Assembly: GCA_947259165.1 (NCBI GenBank)
Contig: CAMYKY010000012.1
Span: 1-43,655, forward strand
Length of the DNA stretch: 43,655 nt
DNA from: an uncultured Acidobacteriota bacterium
GTDB taxonomy: Bacteria; Acidobacteriota; Vicinamibacteria; Marinacidobacterales; SMYC01
Direction: 5' to 3'
In this document: positions 18,125-26,016 of the stretch, in pieces
Layout: each line of letters begins with the position of its first letter
Numbering within the stretch: position 1 is the first letter of the stretch
The notes under the pieces: generated by a model
What the model was told of the DNA's origin: nothing
The model's database searches: none
Seen by the model: only the letters and a program-made list of their open reading frames with translations
Program-made: the position numbers and the translations under genes

Positions 18125-19245
18125 TGAAACCGTACATTATTAGTGTTGCTTTCCTGGTGCTCCTGACGCCGCGCATCGGCCAACCCGACGTCCTCATCGA
18201 ATACATCGGGCATGCTTCGTTCGTCATCGAATCGCCCCAGGGCGTTCGCGTCGTTATCGATCCGTTCAACTCCAACCGTTGGTTGGGCTACCGCTATCCC
18301 GCATCGGTCGAAGCCGACGTCGTCCTCGTGACCCACCCTCATTATGACCATGACGCGTCGTACTACTGGGGGAGCTCGGTTCCTGTTTTTCGTGAGCCTT
18401 CCAGCTACGGGGTTGGCGACGTCAGCTTTGTCGGGGTCGAAGGCAAACACGCCGATCCCTACGGTGAGGACTTCGGGCAAAAGAATACGATCTGGGTCCT
18501 CGATGCGGGTGGTGTCCGGGTTGCCCATCTTGGCGACAACGGACCGTTGACGGAGAAGAACGTTCGTGAGCTCGGTCGTGTCGATGTGCTCATGGTTCCG
18601 GCCGACGGTGACGGTCATATCTTGAAGCCCGCCGAGATCGCTGCGGCGCGTGAGTCGCTCGGCGATCCTCTCGTCATCCCGATGCACTACCGTCTCGACG
18701 GATTTCTCAACCTGCCCCAATCGCTCGGCCCCGTCGATCCTTGGCTCGCAACGCAAAAGGGTGTCGTGCGTCTCAAAAGCCATCGGACGCGAATCGGCAA
18801 CGCCCGCGAGCCAGGTCGCGACGTGCTCGTTTTTCAGCCTTCACCGGAGCTCAGAGTTTGGTCGGAAGAGCTTCGCGAAGGCTGGTCGCTCCTCGACCAG
18901 GCACGCGAGCTGATGGCTAGCGGTCCCGACCAGATGCCCCAAGCGGGGGCGCTCGTGAACAAAGCCGCCGAAGTTGCCGAATGCATCGTCTTCGAGTTTC
19001 AGTGGGCACGCGTCGTGGCGGGATCGGGCGATACCGACAAAGCGATCGCGCTGCTCGAGGCGGCTCTCGCGCGTGCTGGTCGAGACGACTGGCAATATCG
19101 AATGAGCTCGAGAAGCCTCCTCGCCGATCTGTATGCGAAGAGCGGCCGCGCGGAAGACGCCGCCGCGCAACACCGAATCGTCCTCGAAAAAAGCTACCGC
19201 ACCGAACTGCTGGACAAAGCGAGTGCTTTTCTAGCAACGCACTAG
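18124..19245 (+). CDS. Exported MBL-fold hydrolase with C-terminal helical extension
   Basis: 373 residues. A short hydrophobic start (YIISVAFLVLLTP) suggests export or anchoring. Residues about 20-240 form a UlaG-like metallo-beta-lactamase domain: EYIGHASFVIES, IDPF, the zinc motif VTHPHYDHDA (HxHxDH), AHLGDNG, and later VIPMHYRLDG. Residues about 245-373 are helical with alternating small residues (LVNKAAEVAECIVFEFQWAR, DTKAIALLEAALARAG, SLLADLYAKSGRAEDAAAQH), which reads as TPR-like hairpins. The combination suggests a hydrolase with a protein-docking tail. The start is a GTG without a ribosome-binding site. Substrate unknown. A 20-bp inverted repeat follows the stop. Confidence 0.85.
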   Translation: MKPYIISVAFLVLLTPRIGQPDVLIEYIGHASFVIESPQGVRVVIDPFNSNRWLGYRYPASVEADVVLVTHPHYDHDASYYWGSSVPVFREPSSYGVGDVSFVGVEGKHADPYGEDFGQKNTIWVLDAGGVRVAHLGDNGPLTEKNVRELGRVDVLMVPADGDGHILKPAEIAAARESLGDPLVIPMHYRLDGFLNLPQSLGPVDPWLATQKGVVRLKSHRTRIGNAREPGRDVLVFQPSPELRVWSEELREGWSLLDQARELMASGPDQMPQAGALVNKAAEVAECIVFEFQWARVVAGSGDTDKAIALLEAALARAGRDDWQYRMSSRSLLADLYAKSGRAEDAAAQHRIVLEKSYRTELLDKASAFLATH

Positions 19246-19300
19246 ATTTACTGCAGCGAATCGAAATCACTGCGGAATCCTCGCGAAAAAAGAAGAACCA

Positions 19301-19440
19301 ACGCAAAGGCGCAAAGGCGCAAAAGGGGTTAGCCGCTCTTCTTTTGCGACTTCGCGCCTTTGCGCCTTTGCGTCGAATCTCTTTGATTCCTCCGTGTTCC
19401 CTCCGTGCCTTCGTACCTCCGTGGTGAAACGATCGGGGTG
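19301..19440. repeat. Dispersed-type repeat: 20-bp inverted repeat plus CCTCCGTG-type repeats
   Basis: ACGCAAAGGCGCAAAGGCGC (19301-19320) is perfectly complementary to 19354-19373, leaving a 33-nt loop. Each arm is itself built of GCAAAGGC units. It is followed by a TCCGTG/CTCCGTG/CCTCCGTG stretch (19390-19424) and GGGGTGGAAGCCCCAC (19435-19450). I know similar stretches as intergenic repeats in many environmental genomes. Its position after the MBL stop allows a terminator role. The 348-bp gap 19246-19593 contains this element, the palindrome at 19466 and no gene. Confidence 0.65.
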
Positions 19441-19465
19441 GAAGCCCCACATTTCGTCAGTGCAG

Positions 19466-19480
19466 TGACACGTTGTGTCA
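19466..19480. promoter_or_regulatory. Palindrome upstream of the MoxR/VWA/ABC operon
   Basis: TGACAC-GTT-GTGTCA, perfect 6-bp half-sites with a 3-nt centre, about 110 bp before the first gene of the eight-gene operon. Size and symmetry fit an operator for a dimeric repressor. No convincing -35/-10 pair was found beside it. Confidence 0.35.
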
Positions 19481-19593
19481 TGTCGACCTGCTTCAACTCG
19501 TTCTTGTCTAACTAGTTTCACGCGAACGCCACGAAAACGCCCGAATTGGCGCCTAGTCTACGTTGGTATGGAGCTTGCACTTTCGGGGGAGCA

Positions 19594-20898
19594 GTGGACG
19601 ACTCGACGTTCTGGCAATCTACGGCAACGCGGCTAGCGCGCCGTCTCAACCTCGGGCGCTGGCTCGAGACAGCGTTGCCGGTGTGGGCGGCGGTGAGCGT
19701 TGTCGCGGCGTGCGCGCTGCTCATCGTTCGCAATCGAGGCGACGTGGATCCGGCCTGGTTCGGGCTCGGGGTTGTCGCTGCCGGCGTCATTGGCGGCCTC
19801 GCGGTCTTCGTCTTCGGTACGCGTCGCGACCTCGCGAGCACGGACGATGCTCTTGTCTGGCTCGAGCACCGGATGGGGCTGAACAATCGGCTCACTGCGG
19901 CCGCCGCGGGTATTGGGGAGTGGCCCACACCGAGGCGTGACGCTCTCGAGCTTCTAGCGTGGCGGCCCAGCCGTCTTCTTCCGGCGCCTTTGTTCTCGGC
20001 GCTGCTGCTCGTTACCGCGGGTTGGATCCCGGTTACGGTGGATCGCGGTCCGATTCCACCCCCGGTCTCCCCGCCGGTCGCTTGGACGGAGATGGAGCGG
20101 TGGCTCGAAGAGGTCCAACAAACCGAGCTCGTCGAGGAACAGGCGATCGAGGCTTGGCACGAGCGTGTCGAGTCTCTCGAAAGCCAACCCAAAGAAGAAT
20201 GGTTTAGTCACAGTAGTCTGGAAGCCAGCGATTCGCTTCGTGAAGAGCTCGCCTCCGAGCTTCGCGCTCTCGAGAAGGGCCTCTCCGATGCGGAAGCCTC
20301 GTTGAGTAAGATGATCGAGCTCGACGAGAACGCTTCTCCCGAAAAGCGTCGGCTGTCGCAAAAACGCCTCGGCGAATCCCTCGAAGACTTGGAGCTAGCG
20401 TCCCTGCCGCTCAGCCGGAAAATGAAACGCCAGCTCATGACCCTTGCCCGCGAGCGCAACGTGAAGCGGATGACGAAAGAGCAGTTGGAGCAGCTTCGCG
20501 AGCGACTGCGCGAGCGTCGTTACGCGAATCTGCCGCGTCCCGGCGACGACGCCTACGCGTTCCTCACACCCGGCGGTTCTGATACCCAGGGCTCGAGTGG
20601 CGAGCCCGGCCGGGGCGGCGTCAATCGTGGGCCCGGAAGTGCGCCGATCGATCTCACCGGCGAGCGGACCGAGCTCGAAACGACCCGTATCGAAGACGTG
20701 ATGGGTCACGAACCTTTGGGGGCGGAGTTCGGAGAGACGGTGTCGGTCGGGTTGGGGGAGCACGATGTCGATACGAGCGAATTTCGAGTCGGCGGAGTCG
20801 CGGGAGCCACCACGGCGAGGGGCGAGGGCGGGGAGCTCGTCTGGAGCCAAACGTTGACTCCCGAGGAACGACGAGTCCTCGAAAAATATTTCAAGTGA
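19594..20898 (+). CDS. Membrane-anchored coiled-coil protein, first gene of the MoxR operon
   Basis: About 434 residues from the GTG at 19594, chosen because GGGGGAG stands just upstream; an in-frame TTG at 19546 lacks such a site. Two hydrophobic helices near the N-terminus (around 28-48 and 55-75) and a third around 125-145 anchor it. The middle (about 170-320) is highly charged and helical (EEVQQTELVEEQAIEAW, LREELASELRALEKGL, LERLRERL-type stretches), consistent with a long coiled coil outside the membrane. The C-terminus is Gly-rich and ends WSQTLTPEERRVLEKYFK, a tail resembling those of large membrane proteins found beside MoxR/DUF58 genes. No named family recognised with confidence. 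MoxR follows after 12 bp. Confidence 0.75.
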   Translation: MDDSTFWQSTATRLARRLNLGRWLETALPVWAAVSVVAACALLIVRNRGDVDPAWFGLGVVAAGVIGGLAVFVFGTRRDLASTDDALVWLEHRMGLNNRLTAAAAGIGEWPTPRRDALELLAWRPSRLLPAPLFSALLLVTAGWIPVTVDRGPIPPPVSPPVAWTEMERWLEEVQQTELVEEQAIEAWHERVESLESQPKEEWFSHSSLEASDSLREELASELRALEKGLSDAEASLSKMIELDENASPEKRRLSQKRLGESLEDLELASLPLSRKMKRQLMTLARERNVKRMTKEQLEQLRERLRERRYANLPRPGDDAYAFLTPGGSDTQGSSGEPGRGGVNRGPGSAPIDLTGERTELETTRIEDVMGHEPLGAEFGETVSVGLGEHDVDTSEFRVGGVAGATTARGEGGELVWSQTLTPEERRVLEKYFK

Positions 20899-20910
20899 GG
20901 CGATACAAAA

Positions 20911-21930
20911 ATGACTGTAGCAACCGAGACCGAAGTCCGCTCATCCGCAGAGAAGCTGTCGCGTCTGCGAGGCGTGATGAACGACGTTTTGTTCGGGCAA
21001 GAACGACTCATCGACGATGTGCTCGTCGGCCTGGTCGCGGGGGGACACATTCTCTTGGAAGGGCTTCCTGGCCTGGGCAAAACCGAAATCGTCAAAGCTC
21101 TGGCAAAGGCGATCCAGCTAGAGGCGAAGCGCGTGCAGTTCACGCCGGATTTGTTGCCCGGCGACATCACCGGCAATCCGGTGCTGCAAGAACGAGACGG
21201 GACCAAGCGGTTTGTCTTTCAACCTGGCCCACTCTTCGGGAATCTCGTTCTCGCGGATGAGATCAACCGAGCCTCTCCGAAAACCCAGTCTGCGCTGCTC
21301 GAAGCGATGCAGGAGCGACGGGTCACGGTGATGGGCGAAGCGTATCCCCTACCTCAACCGTTTTTCGTTCTGGCAACCCAGAATCCGATCGAGCTCGAGG
21401 GGACCTACCCGCTGCCGGAGGCGCAGCTCGACCGGTTCTTGTTCAAGCTCGAAGTGACGCGAAATTCGGTCGATGTGCTCGAGCGCATTGTGCTCGAGAG
21501 AGAACTCGGCTCGGAGCCTTCCGTAAGGCCGGTACTGAAAAGTGACGAGCTCCTCGCCGTCATGGAGGTGTCGCGGCGCGTCTATCTCCCCGACGTTGTC
21601 GGGAGCTACATCGCACGTCTCGTCGATGCGACCCATCCCGGCCGCTCCGCCAGTGCGGCGGGTGTGAAGTTTGGCGCGAGCCCTCGCGCAGCGATTGCCC
21701 TCGCGGCCGCCTCGAAGGCGCGAGCGCTCGTCGAAGGTCGTCTCAACGCGAGCTTCGAGGATGTCGCGTCTGCGGCGAAAGCGGTGTTGCGCCACCGGTT
21801 GATCCTCGACTACAGCGCTCGGCTCGAGGGTCATACGACCGACGGTGTCATCGATGCTCTTTTGAAGGAAGTTGCCGCCGATGGGATCGCGGTCGCTTCG
21901 ACGCTCGTGACTGCGACCCGGCGAGGATGA
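20911..21930 (+). CDS. MoxR-family AAA+ ATPase
   Basis: 339 residues, the normal MoxR size. Walker A EGLPGLGKT (50-58), Walker B VLADEINRASPKTQSALLEA, the MoxR signature MQERRVTV, sensor-1 VLATQNPIELEGTYPLPEAQ and the arginine-finger stretch LDRFLFKLEV are all intact. C-terminal lid domain with FGASPRAAIALAAASKA. MoxR ATPases are chaperones that fold or activate complexes, typically with DUF58 and VWA proteins encoded next to them, as here. Cytosolic. The stop overlaps the start of the next gene (ATGA at 21927-21930). Confidence 0.95.
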   Translation: MTVATETEVRSSAEKLSRLRGVMNDVLFGQERLIDDVLVGLVAGGHILLEGLPGLGKTEIVKALAKAIQLEAKRVQFTPDLLPGDITGNPVLQERDGTKRFVFQPGPLFGNLVLADEINRASPKTQSALLEAMQERRVTVMGEAYPLPQPFFVLATQNPIELEGTYPLPEAQLDRFLFKLEVTRNSVDVLERIVLERELGSEPSVRPVLKSDELLAVMEVSRRVYLPDVVGSYIARLVDATHPGRSASAAGVKFGASPRAAIALAAASKARALVEGRLNASFEDVASAAKAVLRHRLILDYSARLEGHTTDGVIDALLKEVAADGIAVASTLVTATRRG

Positions 21931-23600
21931 TGATGGCCCTGGTGAGGCTGCTCGGGGTTGCCGTCGCCGTCGCGGCTTTTGGCGTCAGCGTCTCGAGCGC
22001 TCAGACGTCGGTGCCGACGATCGACGATGCCGCTCTGCTCATCGAGTATACGGGGCCCACGCAGCTGTCGAACGACTTCATGGTGATGCGGATCCGCATC
22101 CTCAATCGAACCGGCCGGAGTGGTTCTTGGCTTTTCGAGTTCAACGCGCCGAGGGTGAGCTATGAAGGTGGCGGCAGACGCTCGCAGTTCGAGCTCGAAG
22201 TCGAGGACCTCGGCGACCGCGAGTTCGAGATCCTCGTCCCGCTTGCTGGAGCTTCGGACCCCAGTTGGGTTCAGATGTTTGTCTACGGCGATGGCGTGGC
22301 CAACGCAGGGCAGATGGAGATCGTTGCCAACACGTTGAACGCCACGGTGGCGACGAGTGCGGACGCCACGATGGACGACGAGGAGGCGCGGGTGGCGTTG
22401 CTGGGCGACTACGGTGCCGGCGAGCCGCTTGCTTTTCACATGGGTTCGCTGAGCCGCGACGCGCGCGCCTACGCGAGCCTGTCGGCGCTATGGGTTACAG
22501 CCGAAGAATGGAGCGGCGCTGAGCCGGCGATCCGCCGCGTCCTCACCGAGTGGGTCGCGGGTGGAGGGCGGTTGGTCCTCCTCGAGCCCGGAGACCGACC
22601 AGGCGCGTCGCCCGTCCGGCGCCACGGGATGGGCGCGATCGCCAAGGTACCTGCGGGATTGACCCTTGCGGACGTGACCGCGTTCGACTCCGTCATCACT
22701 CCCCCGGCCGGGGGCGAGGACTCGTCTTCCTGGGCCGGGAGTCTCATCGAGCCCATCGAGACGCACAAGGGGTTCTTGTCACTCGTCCTGCTCAGCTATC
22801 TCGTGTTGGCGGGCCCGGTGAATCTGTTCGTTTTCTCGAGAGGCGCGAAGCGCATGCGGCTGTTTTGGACGATGCCGAGTATCGCGTTAGGGGCGAGTGC
22901 GGTGATGGCGGTGGTCATCGTGCTCCAGGACGGCGTTGGCGGCACGGGCGTGCGAGCGAGCTTCGTGTATCTACAGCCCGAGCTCAAGCGCGAGCTCGTC
23001 GTGCAGGAGCAGGTCTCCAGGACTGGGGCTCTTCTTCGACGCGGCTTCGAGATTGCGGAGCCGATCCAGATCACGTCGCTTGCGACCTCCAGTCAGTCCT
23101 ATCCGGGTTCTCCGGATCACGCGCGGCTTGCGAGCTTTGGCCAACGCTACGAAGGCGACTGGTTCCGAAGCCGGAGCGTTCAAGCTCAGCGTCTTCAGAC
23201 GACGCGCGCGAGCCGTGCCCGAGTCGAGCTCGTCAACACCGAGGGCAATCGCCCGTCGCTCCTGTCATCGATCGACGTTCCGCTCGATCAGCTTTACTTT
23301 CGCGACGATGAGGGACTCGTGTGGCGTGCGGTGAACGTTTTGCCCGGTCGTCCGGCGGTCCTTGGATCAGCCACCGAGCAAGACTACGAGCAGTTCTGGC
23401 GCGAAGTTTCGTTCCGAACCGCCGGGCCTAGAATTCGTCGGCATACGGCGGCCATTCACAGTCTTCGGGGTACGTTTCTGGCGAAGGCGGCACCAGGCGG
23501 CAGCGACGCGACCATCGAGACGCTCTCCAGCATCGACTGGAGAGAGTCCTCTGTCCTCTATGCGGGTCACATCGACAAGGGAAAGCGAGGTAGTCCGTGA
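21927..23600 (+). CDS. Exported membrane protein with GATase-like domain
   Basis: 557 residues. A Sec signal peptide (about 1-25, ending SVSSA before QTSVP) is followed by a beta-rich periplasmic domain (27-135). A Rossmann-like region follows (about 150-235) with LSALWVTAEEW and TEWVAGGGRLVLLEPGD, resembling the class-I glutamine-amidotransferase-like folds of DUF4350/ThuA-type proteins; no catalytic Cys is evident. Two membrane helices follow (THKGFLSLVLLSYLVLAG and FWTMPSIALGASAVMAVVIV), then a 200-residue C-terminal beta-rich domain. Similar proteins occur beside ABC/MoxR/VWA genes. The start overlaps the MoxR stop, and the stop overlaps the ABC ATPase start as TGATG (23598-23602). Role unknown; a structural or sensing component is inferred. 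Confidence 0.78.
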   Translation: MMMALVRLLGVAVAVAAFGVSVSSAQTSVPTIDDAALLIEYTGPTQLSNDFMVMRIRILNRTGRSGSWLFEFNAPRVSYEGGGRRSQFELEVEDLGDREFEILVPLAGASDPSWVQMFVYGDGVANAGQMEIVANTLNATVATSADATMDDEEARVALLGDYGAGEPLAFHMGSLSRDARAYASLSALWVTAEEWSGAEPAIRRVLTEWVAGGGRLVLLEPGDRPGASPVRRHGMGAIAKVPAGLTLADVTAFDSVITPPAGGEDSSSWAGSLIEPIETHKGFLSLVLLSYLVLAGPVNLFVFSRGAKRMRLFWTMPSIALGASAVMAVVIVLQDGVGGTGVRASFVYLQPELKRELVVQEQVSRTGALLRRGFEIAEPIQITSLATSSQSYPGSPDHARLASFGQRYEGDWFRSRSVQAQRLQTTRASRARVELVNTEGNRPSLLSSIDVPLDQLYFRDDEGLVWRAVNVLPGRPAVLGSATEQDYEQFWREVSFRTAGPRIRRHTAAIHSLRGTFLAKAAPGGSDATIETLSSIDWRESSVLYAGHIDKGKRGSP

Positions 23601-24586
23601 TGCCGGTTGTTCAAGTCGAGGCGCTCGAGCGTCGTTTCGGAGCCGTCGCCGCAGTTCAAGGGGTGAGCTTCGACATCGAGCCTGGGCAGGTGCTTGGCTT
23701 CATCGGAGCCAACGGAGCCGGCAAGACCACGACGATGCGCATCATGGCGACGCTCGATGTAGCGGACGCCGGTCGCGTCGTGATCGGAGGCCATGACGTG
23801 ATGAATCAGCCGGAGCAAGTCCGCTCGCAGATCGGGTGGATGCCCGATAGCTACGGCACGTACCCGCACACGACGGTGTGGGAGTACTTGGACTTTTTTG
23901 CGCGCGCTTTCGGTCTGGAGGGCCGCGCCCGAGAAAACGCGGTTGCTGACGTCATGGCGTTCACCGACCTCGTCGAGATTCAGGAGCGCGAGATGGACAG
24001 CTTGTCAAAAGGGATGGGGCAGCGCCTGTGCCTGGGTCGAGCGCTTCTGCACGATCCCAGCGTTCTCATTCTCGACGAACCCGCCGCCGGGCTCGACCCG
24101 AAAGCACGCGTCGAGTTCAAAAGGCTCGTCCGACTGCTGGCGAACGACGGTAAGACGATCTTCATCAGCTCGCACATTCTCTCCGAGCTCGAAGAAATGT
24201 GCGATGCGGTGCTCTTCATCGACAACGGTCAGATCGTTCATCACGGTTCCGCCGAGAGTCTCATGAGGGTGGACGACGAAAGCGCGGTGTATGTCGTCAG
24301 CCTTGCCTCGGATCCGGAAGGGCTCGCTCGCTGGGCGGACATGACACCGGGCGTCGAGCTCGTCGAACTGACGATGAAGGGCGGGCGGTTGCGTTTTCCG
24401 ATGGCCGAGCCGCGCCAGGTTGCGGAAGCGTTGCGACGCCTGGTTGCAGACGGGCTTCCTGTCATCGAATTTCGACGTGAAGAGCGACGCCTCGAGCAGG
24501 CGTTCATTGAAACTCTGAATAAGAACGAGACTCTGAATAAGAACGAGACATCGACGACCGCAGTCGGGAACGGACGGCAGTCGTGA
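23600..24586 (+). CDS. ABC transporter ATP-binding protein
   Basis: About 328 residues; the ATG at 23600 is taken, with a GTG directly before it (23597) as alternative; GAGG stands at 23587. Walker A GANGAGKT (about 36-43), a family-specific Q-loop region IGWMPDSYGTYPHTTVWEYL, signature LSKGMGQRL (LSxGxxQ with Lys and Met instead of GG), Walker B VLILDEPAAGLD and H-loop SSHIL. The C-terminal 100 residues form an accessory domain. The GWMPDS block and the fusion-free layout match the ABC-2 exporter class associated with MoxR/VWA or gliding-type operons. The extreme C-terminus carries a duplicated ETLNKN hexapeptide from an 18-bp tandem repeat. It pairs with the permease, whose start overlaps its stop. 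Confidence 0.93.
   Translation: MPVVQVEALERRFGAVAAVQGVSFDIEPGQVLGFIGANGAGKTTTMRIMATLDVADAGRVVIGGHDVMNQPEQVRSQIGWMPDSYGTYPHTTVWEYLDFFARAFGLEGRARENAVADVMAFTDLVEIQEREMDSLSKGMGQRLCLGRALLHDPSVLILDEPAAGLDPKARVEFKRLVRLLANDGKTIFISSHILSELEEMCDAVLFIDNGQIVHHGSAESLMRVDDESAVYVVSLASDPEGLARWADMTPGVELVELTMKGGRLRFPMAEPRQVAEALRRLVADGLPVIEFRREERRLEQAFIETLNKNETLNKNETSTTAVGNGRQS
24512..24547 (+). repeat. 18-bp perfect tandem duplication inside the ABC ATPase gene
   Basis: ACTCTGAATAAGAACGAG occurs twice without mismatch (24512-24529 and 24530-24547), adding six in-frame residues (ETLNKN x2) to the C-terminal tail. The AT-rich codons AAT/AAG/AAC contrast with the surrounding GC-rich codon use, suggesting a recent slippage event or a low-constraint tail. 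Confidence 0.9.
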
Positions 24587-26016
24587 AGATATTCTCGAGC
24601 GAGCGGCTCAGCCCGATTCTGGTCAAGGAGCTCCGCCAGGGCATTCGCAGCAAGCTTTTTCTCGGGGCATTCCTGGTCGTCCAAGTGCTCTTGTTTCTCT
24701 ACGGCACGACCCTCCTCATGAGCGACGGCTTCCGAGGCGATTCGAGCTCGGCGCTCGCGTTGTTTTGGTCGGCGCTCGGTCTGCCGCTGCTGATCCTCGT
24801 TCCGGCGATGGCGAGCCAAGGGATTGACAAGGAGATTACCGGCAAAACCCTCGACCTGCTCTTGTTGACCCGGATCTCGTCCTATCGTCTCGTACTCGGC
24901 AAGTGGGCTTCGGTGATCGTCCAAAGCACGCTCTTGGTGACGAGCGCACTTCCGTATCTCATGTTGCGCTACTTTCTCGGCGGCATCGATGTCTGGGGCG
25001 AGCTTCGCTCTTTCGCCATCCTCATCCTGGCGTCCGCGCTCCTGGCAGGGATCACGATGGGTTTTTGGGCGACAAAAGTGAACAAGCTCATCAAAGGGAT
25101 CGCGGTACTCGGGTTTCTCTGGTTCGGTCCCTACATGTTCGTCATCCTCTTCGCTACCCGACGCGGGCTTGGGGGCATGGGCGCGGGGATTGGGCTGGTG
25201 CTGTGGGTGTACGCGTTTATCGCCCTGTTGATGATGCTCGCTCTTGCTGCGAGCCGCATCGGGCCCCCAGCCGAGAATCACTCGACGCAGATTCGCATTC
25301 TCGCGCTCGTGACTTTGGGTGCGGCACTGTCGATCCGTGGGTCGAGCGATGTCGAAGTGCTCTCGGCAGTTTTCGCTTCTCTCATCCTGGCGTTTAGCCT
25401 CATCGGGGCGCTCAGTGAGAAAGTGCGCGCGGTCCCTAGACTGTACGCGCCGTTTCTGAGGCAAAGTGGGTTGATGCGTTGGGTGTCGTTTCCGTTGTCG
25501 CCGGGCTGGCCCGGAGGCGTCGCGTTCGCGGCTCTTGTTCTGGCGCTCACGCCGTGGTTTCCGGCCTGGGCCGGCGAGTTCCGACCGGGAGCTTTCGTTG
25601 CTTTGGTCGCGACGTTTTTCTTTCCGGCTGCACTCGTTCGAACGCTGCTGCGTCCCGAGCGTCGGAGTCTGGGTCTGTACCTCGTGACGCAGGTGTTGCT
25701 GACGATCCCGTTCTACGTGTGGGGCGCTGCACGAGCATTCGACCATACCAGCGTGACGTATGCGATCGAGAGCGTCGTGGGGTTCTTCCCGCCGGTTGCG
25801 CTCGTGCTCGAGCTCGGCCAGCCGTCGGGATATACGGGGGTCGCGCCCACCCTCGAAGGGGTCGTGATCCTACTCGGTAGTGTTGTCGCGCTCGTTCGAG
25901 TCGCGCGACTCGAGTGGCAGGGTGTGGTCTCGCGCGGCAGTTCCGGATCGGCGCCCGCAGCGGCGCTCATCGAGCCGCAAACGGTAATCTCCGTCGCCGA
26001 GGGCTCTTTGTCGTGA
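24583..26016 (+). CDS. ABC-2-type transporter permease
   Basis: 477 residues with about ten to twelve hydrophobic helices. The N-terminal block SPILVKELRQGIRSKLF (cytoplasmic, leading into the first helix) and the loop ASQGIDKEITGKTLDLLLLTRISSYRLVLGK are typical of ABC-2 permeases, where the second contacts the ATPase. It is longer than a standard six-helix ABC-2 subunit, so the extra helices may supply the second half of the channel. The GTG start overlaps the ATPase stop (GTGA, 24583-24586), indicating coupled translation. Substrate unknown; location in a MoxR/VWA operon suggests an envelope-related cargo. Confidence 0.88.
   Translation: MKIFSSERLSPILVKELRQGIRSKLFLGAFLVVQVLLFLYGTTLLMSDGFRGDSSSALALFWSALGLPLLILVPAMASQGIDKEITGKTLDLLLLTRISSYRLVLGKWASVIVQSTLLVTSALPYLMLRYFLGGIDVWGELRSFAILILASALLAGITMGFWATKVNKLIKGIAVLGFLWFGPYMFVILFATRRGLGGMGAGIGLVLWVYAFIALLMMLALAASRIGPPAENHSTQIRILALVTLGAALSIRGSSDVEVLSAVFASLILAFSLIGALSEKVRAVPRLYAPFLRQSGLMRWVSFPLSPGWPGGVAFAALVLALTPWFPAWAGEFRPGAFVALVATFFFPAALVRTLLRPERRSLGLYLVTQVLLTIPFYVWGAARAFDHTSVTYAIESVVGFFPPVALVLELGQPSGYTGVAPTLEGVVILLGSVVALVRVARLEWQGVVSRGSSGSAPAAALIEPQTVISVAEGSLS

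Noticed and set aside
24241..25746. 501-codon minus-strand open frame opposite the ABC genes
   Set aside because: Arg/Glu/Gln/His-rich composition with no domain, opposite two genes with clear motifs; an artefact of codon bias on the other strand.
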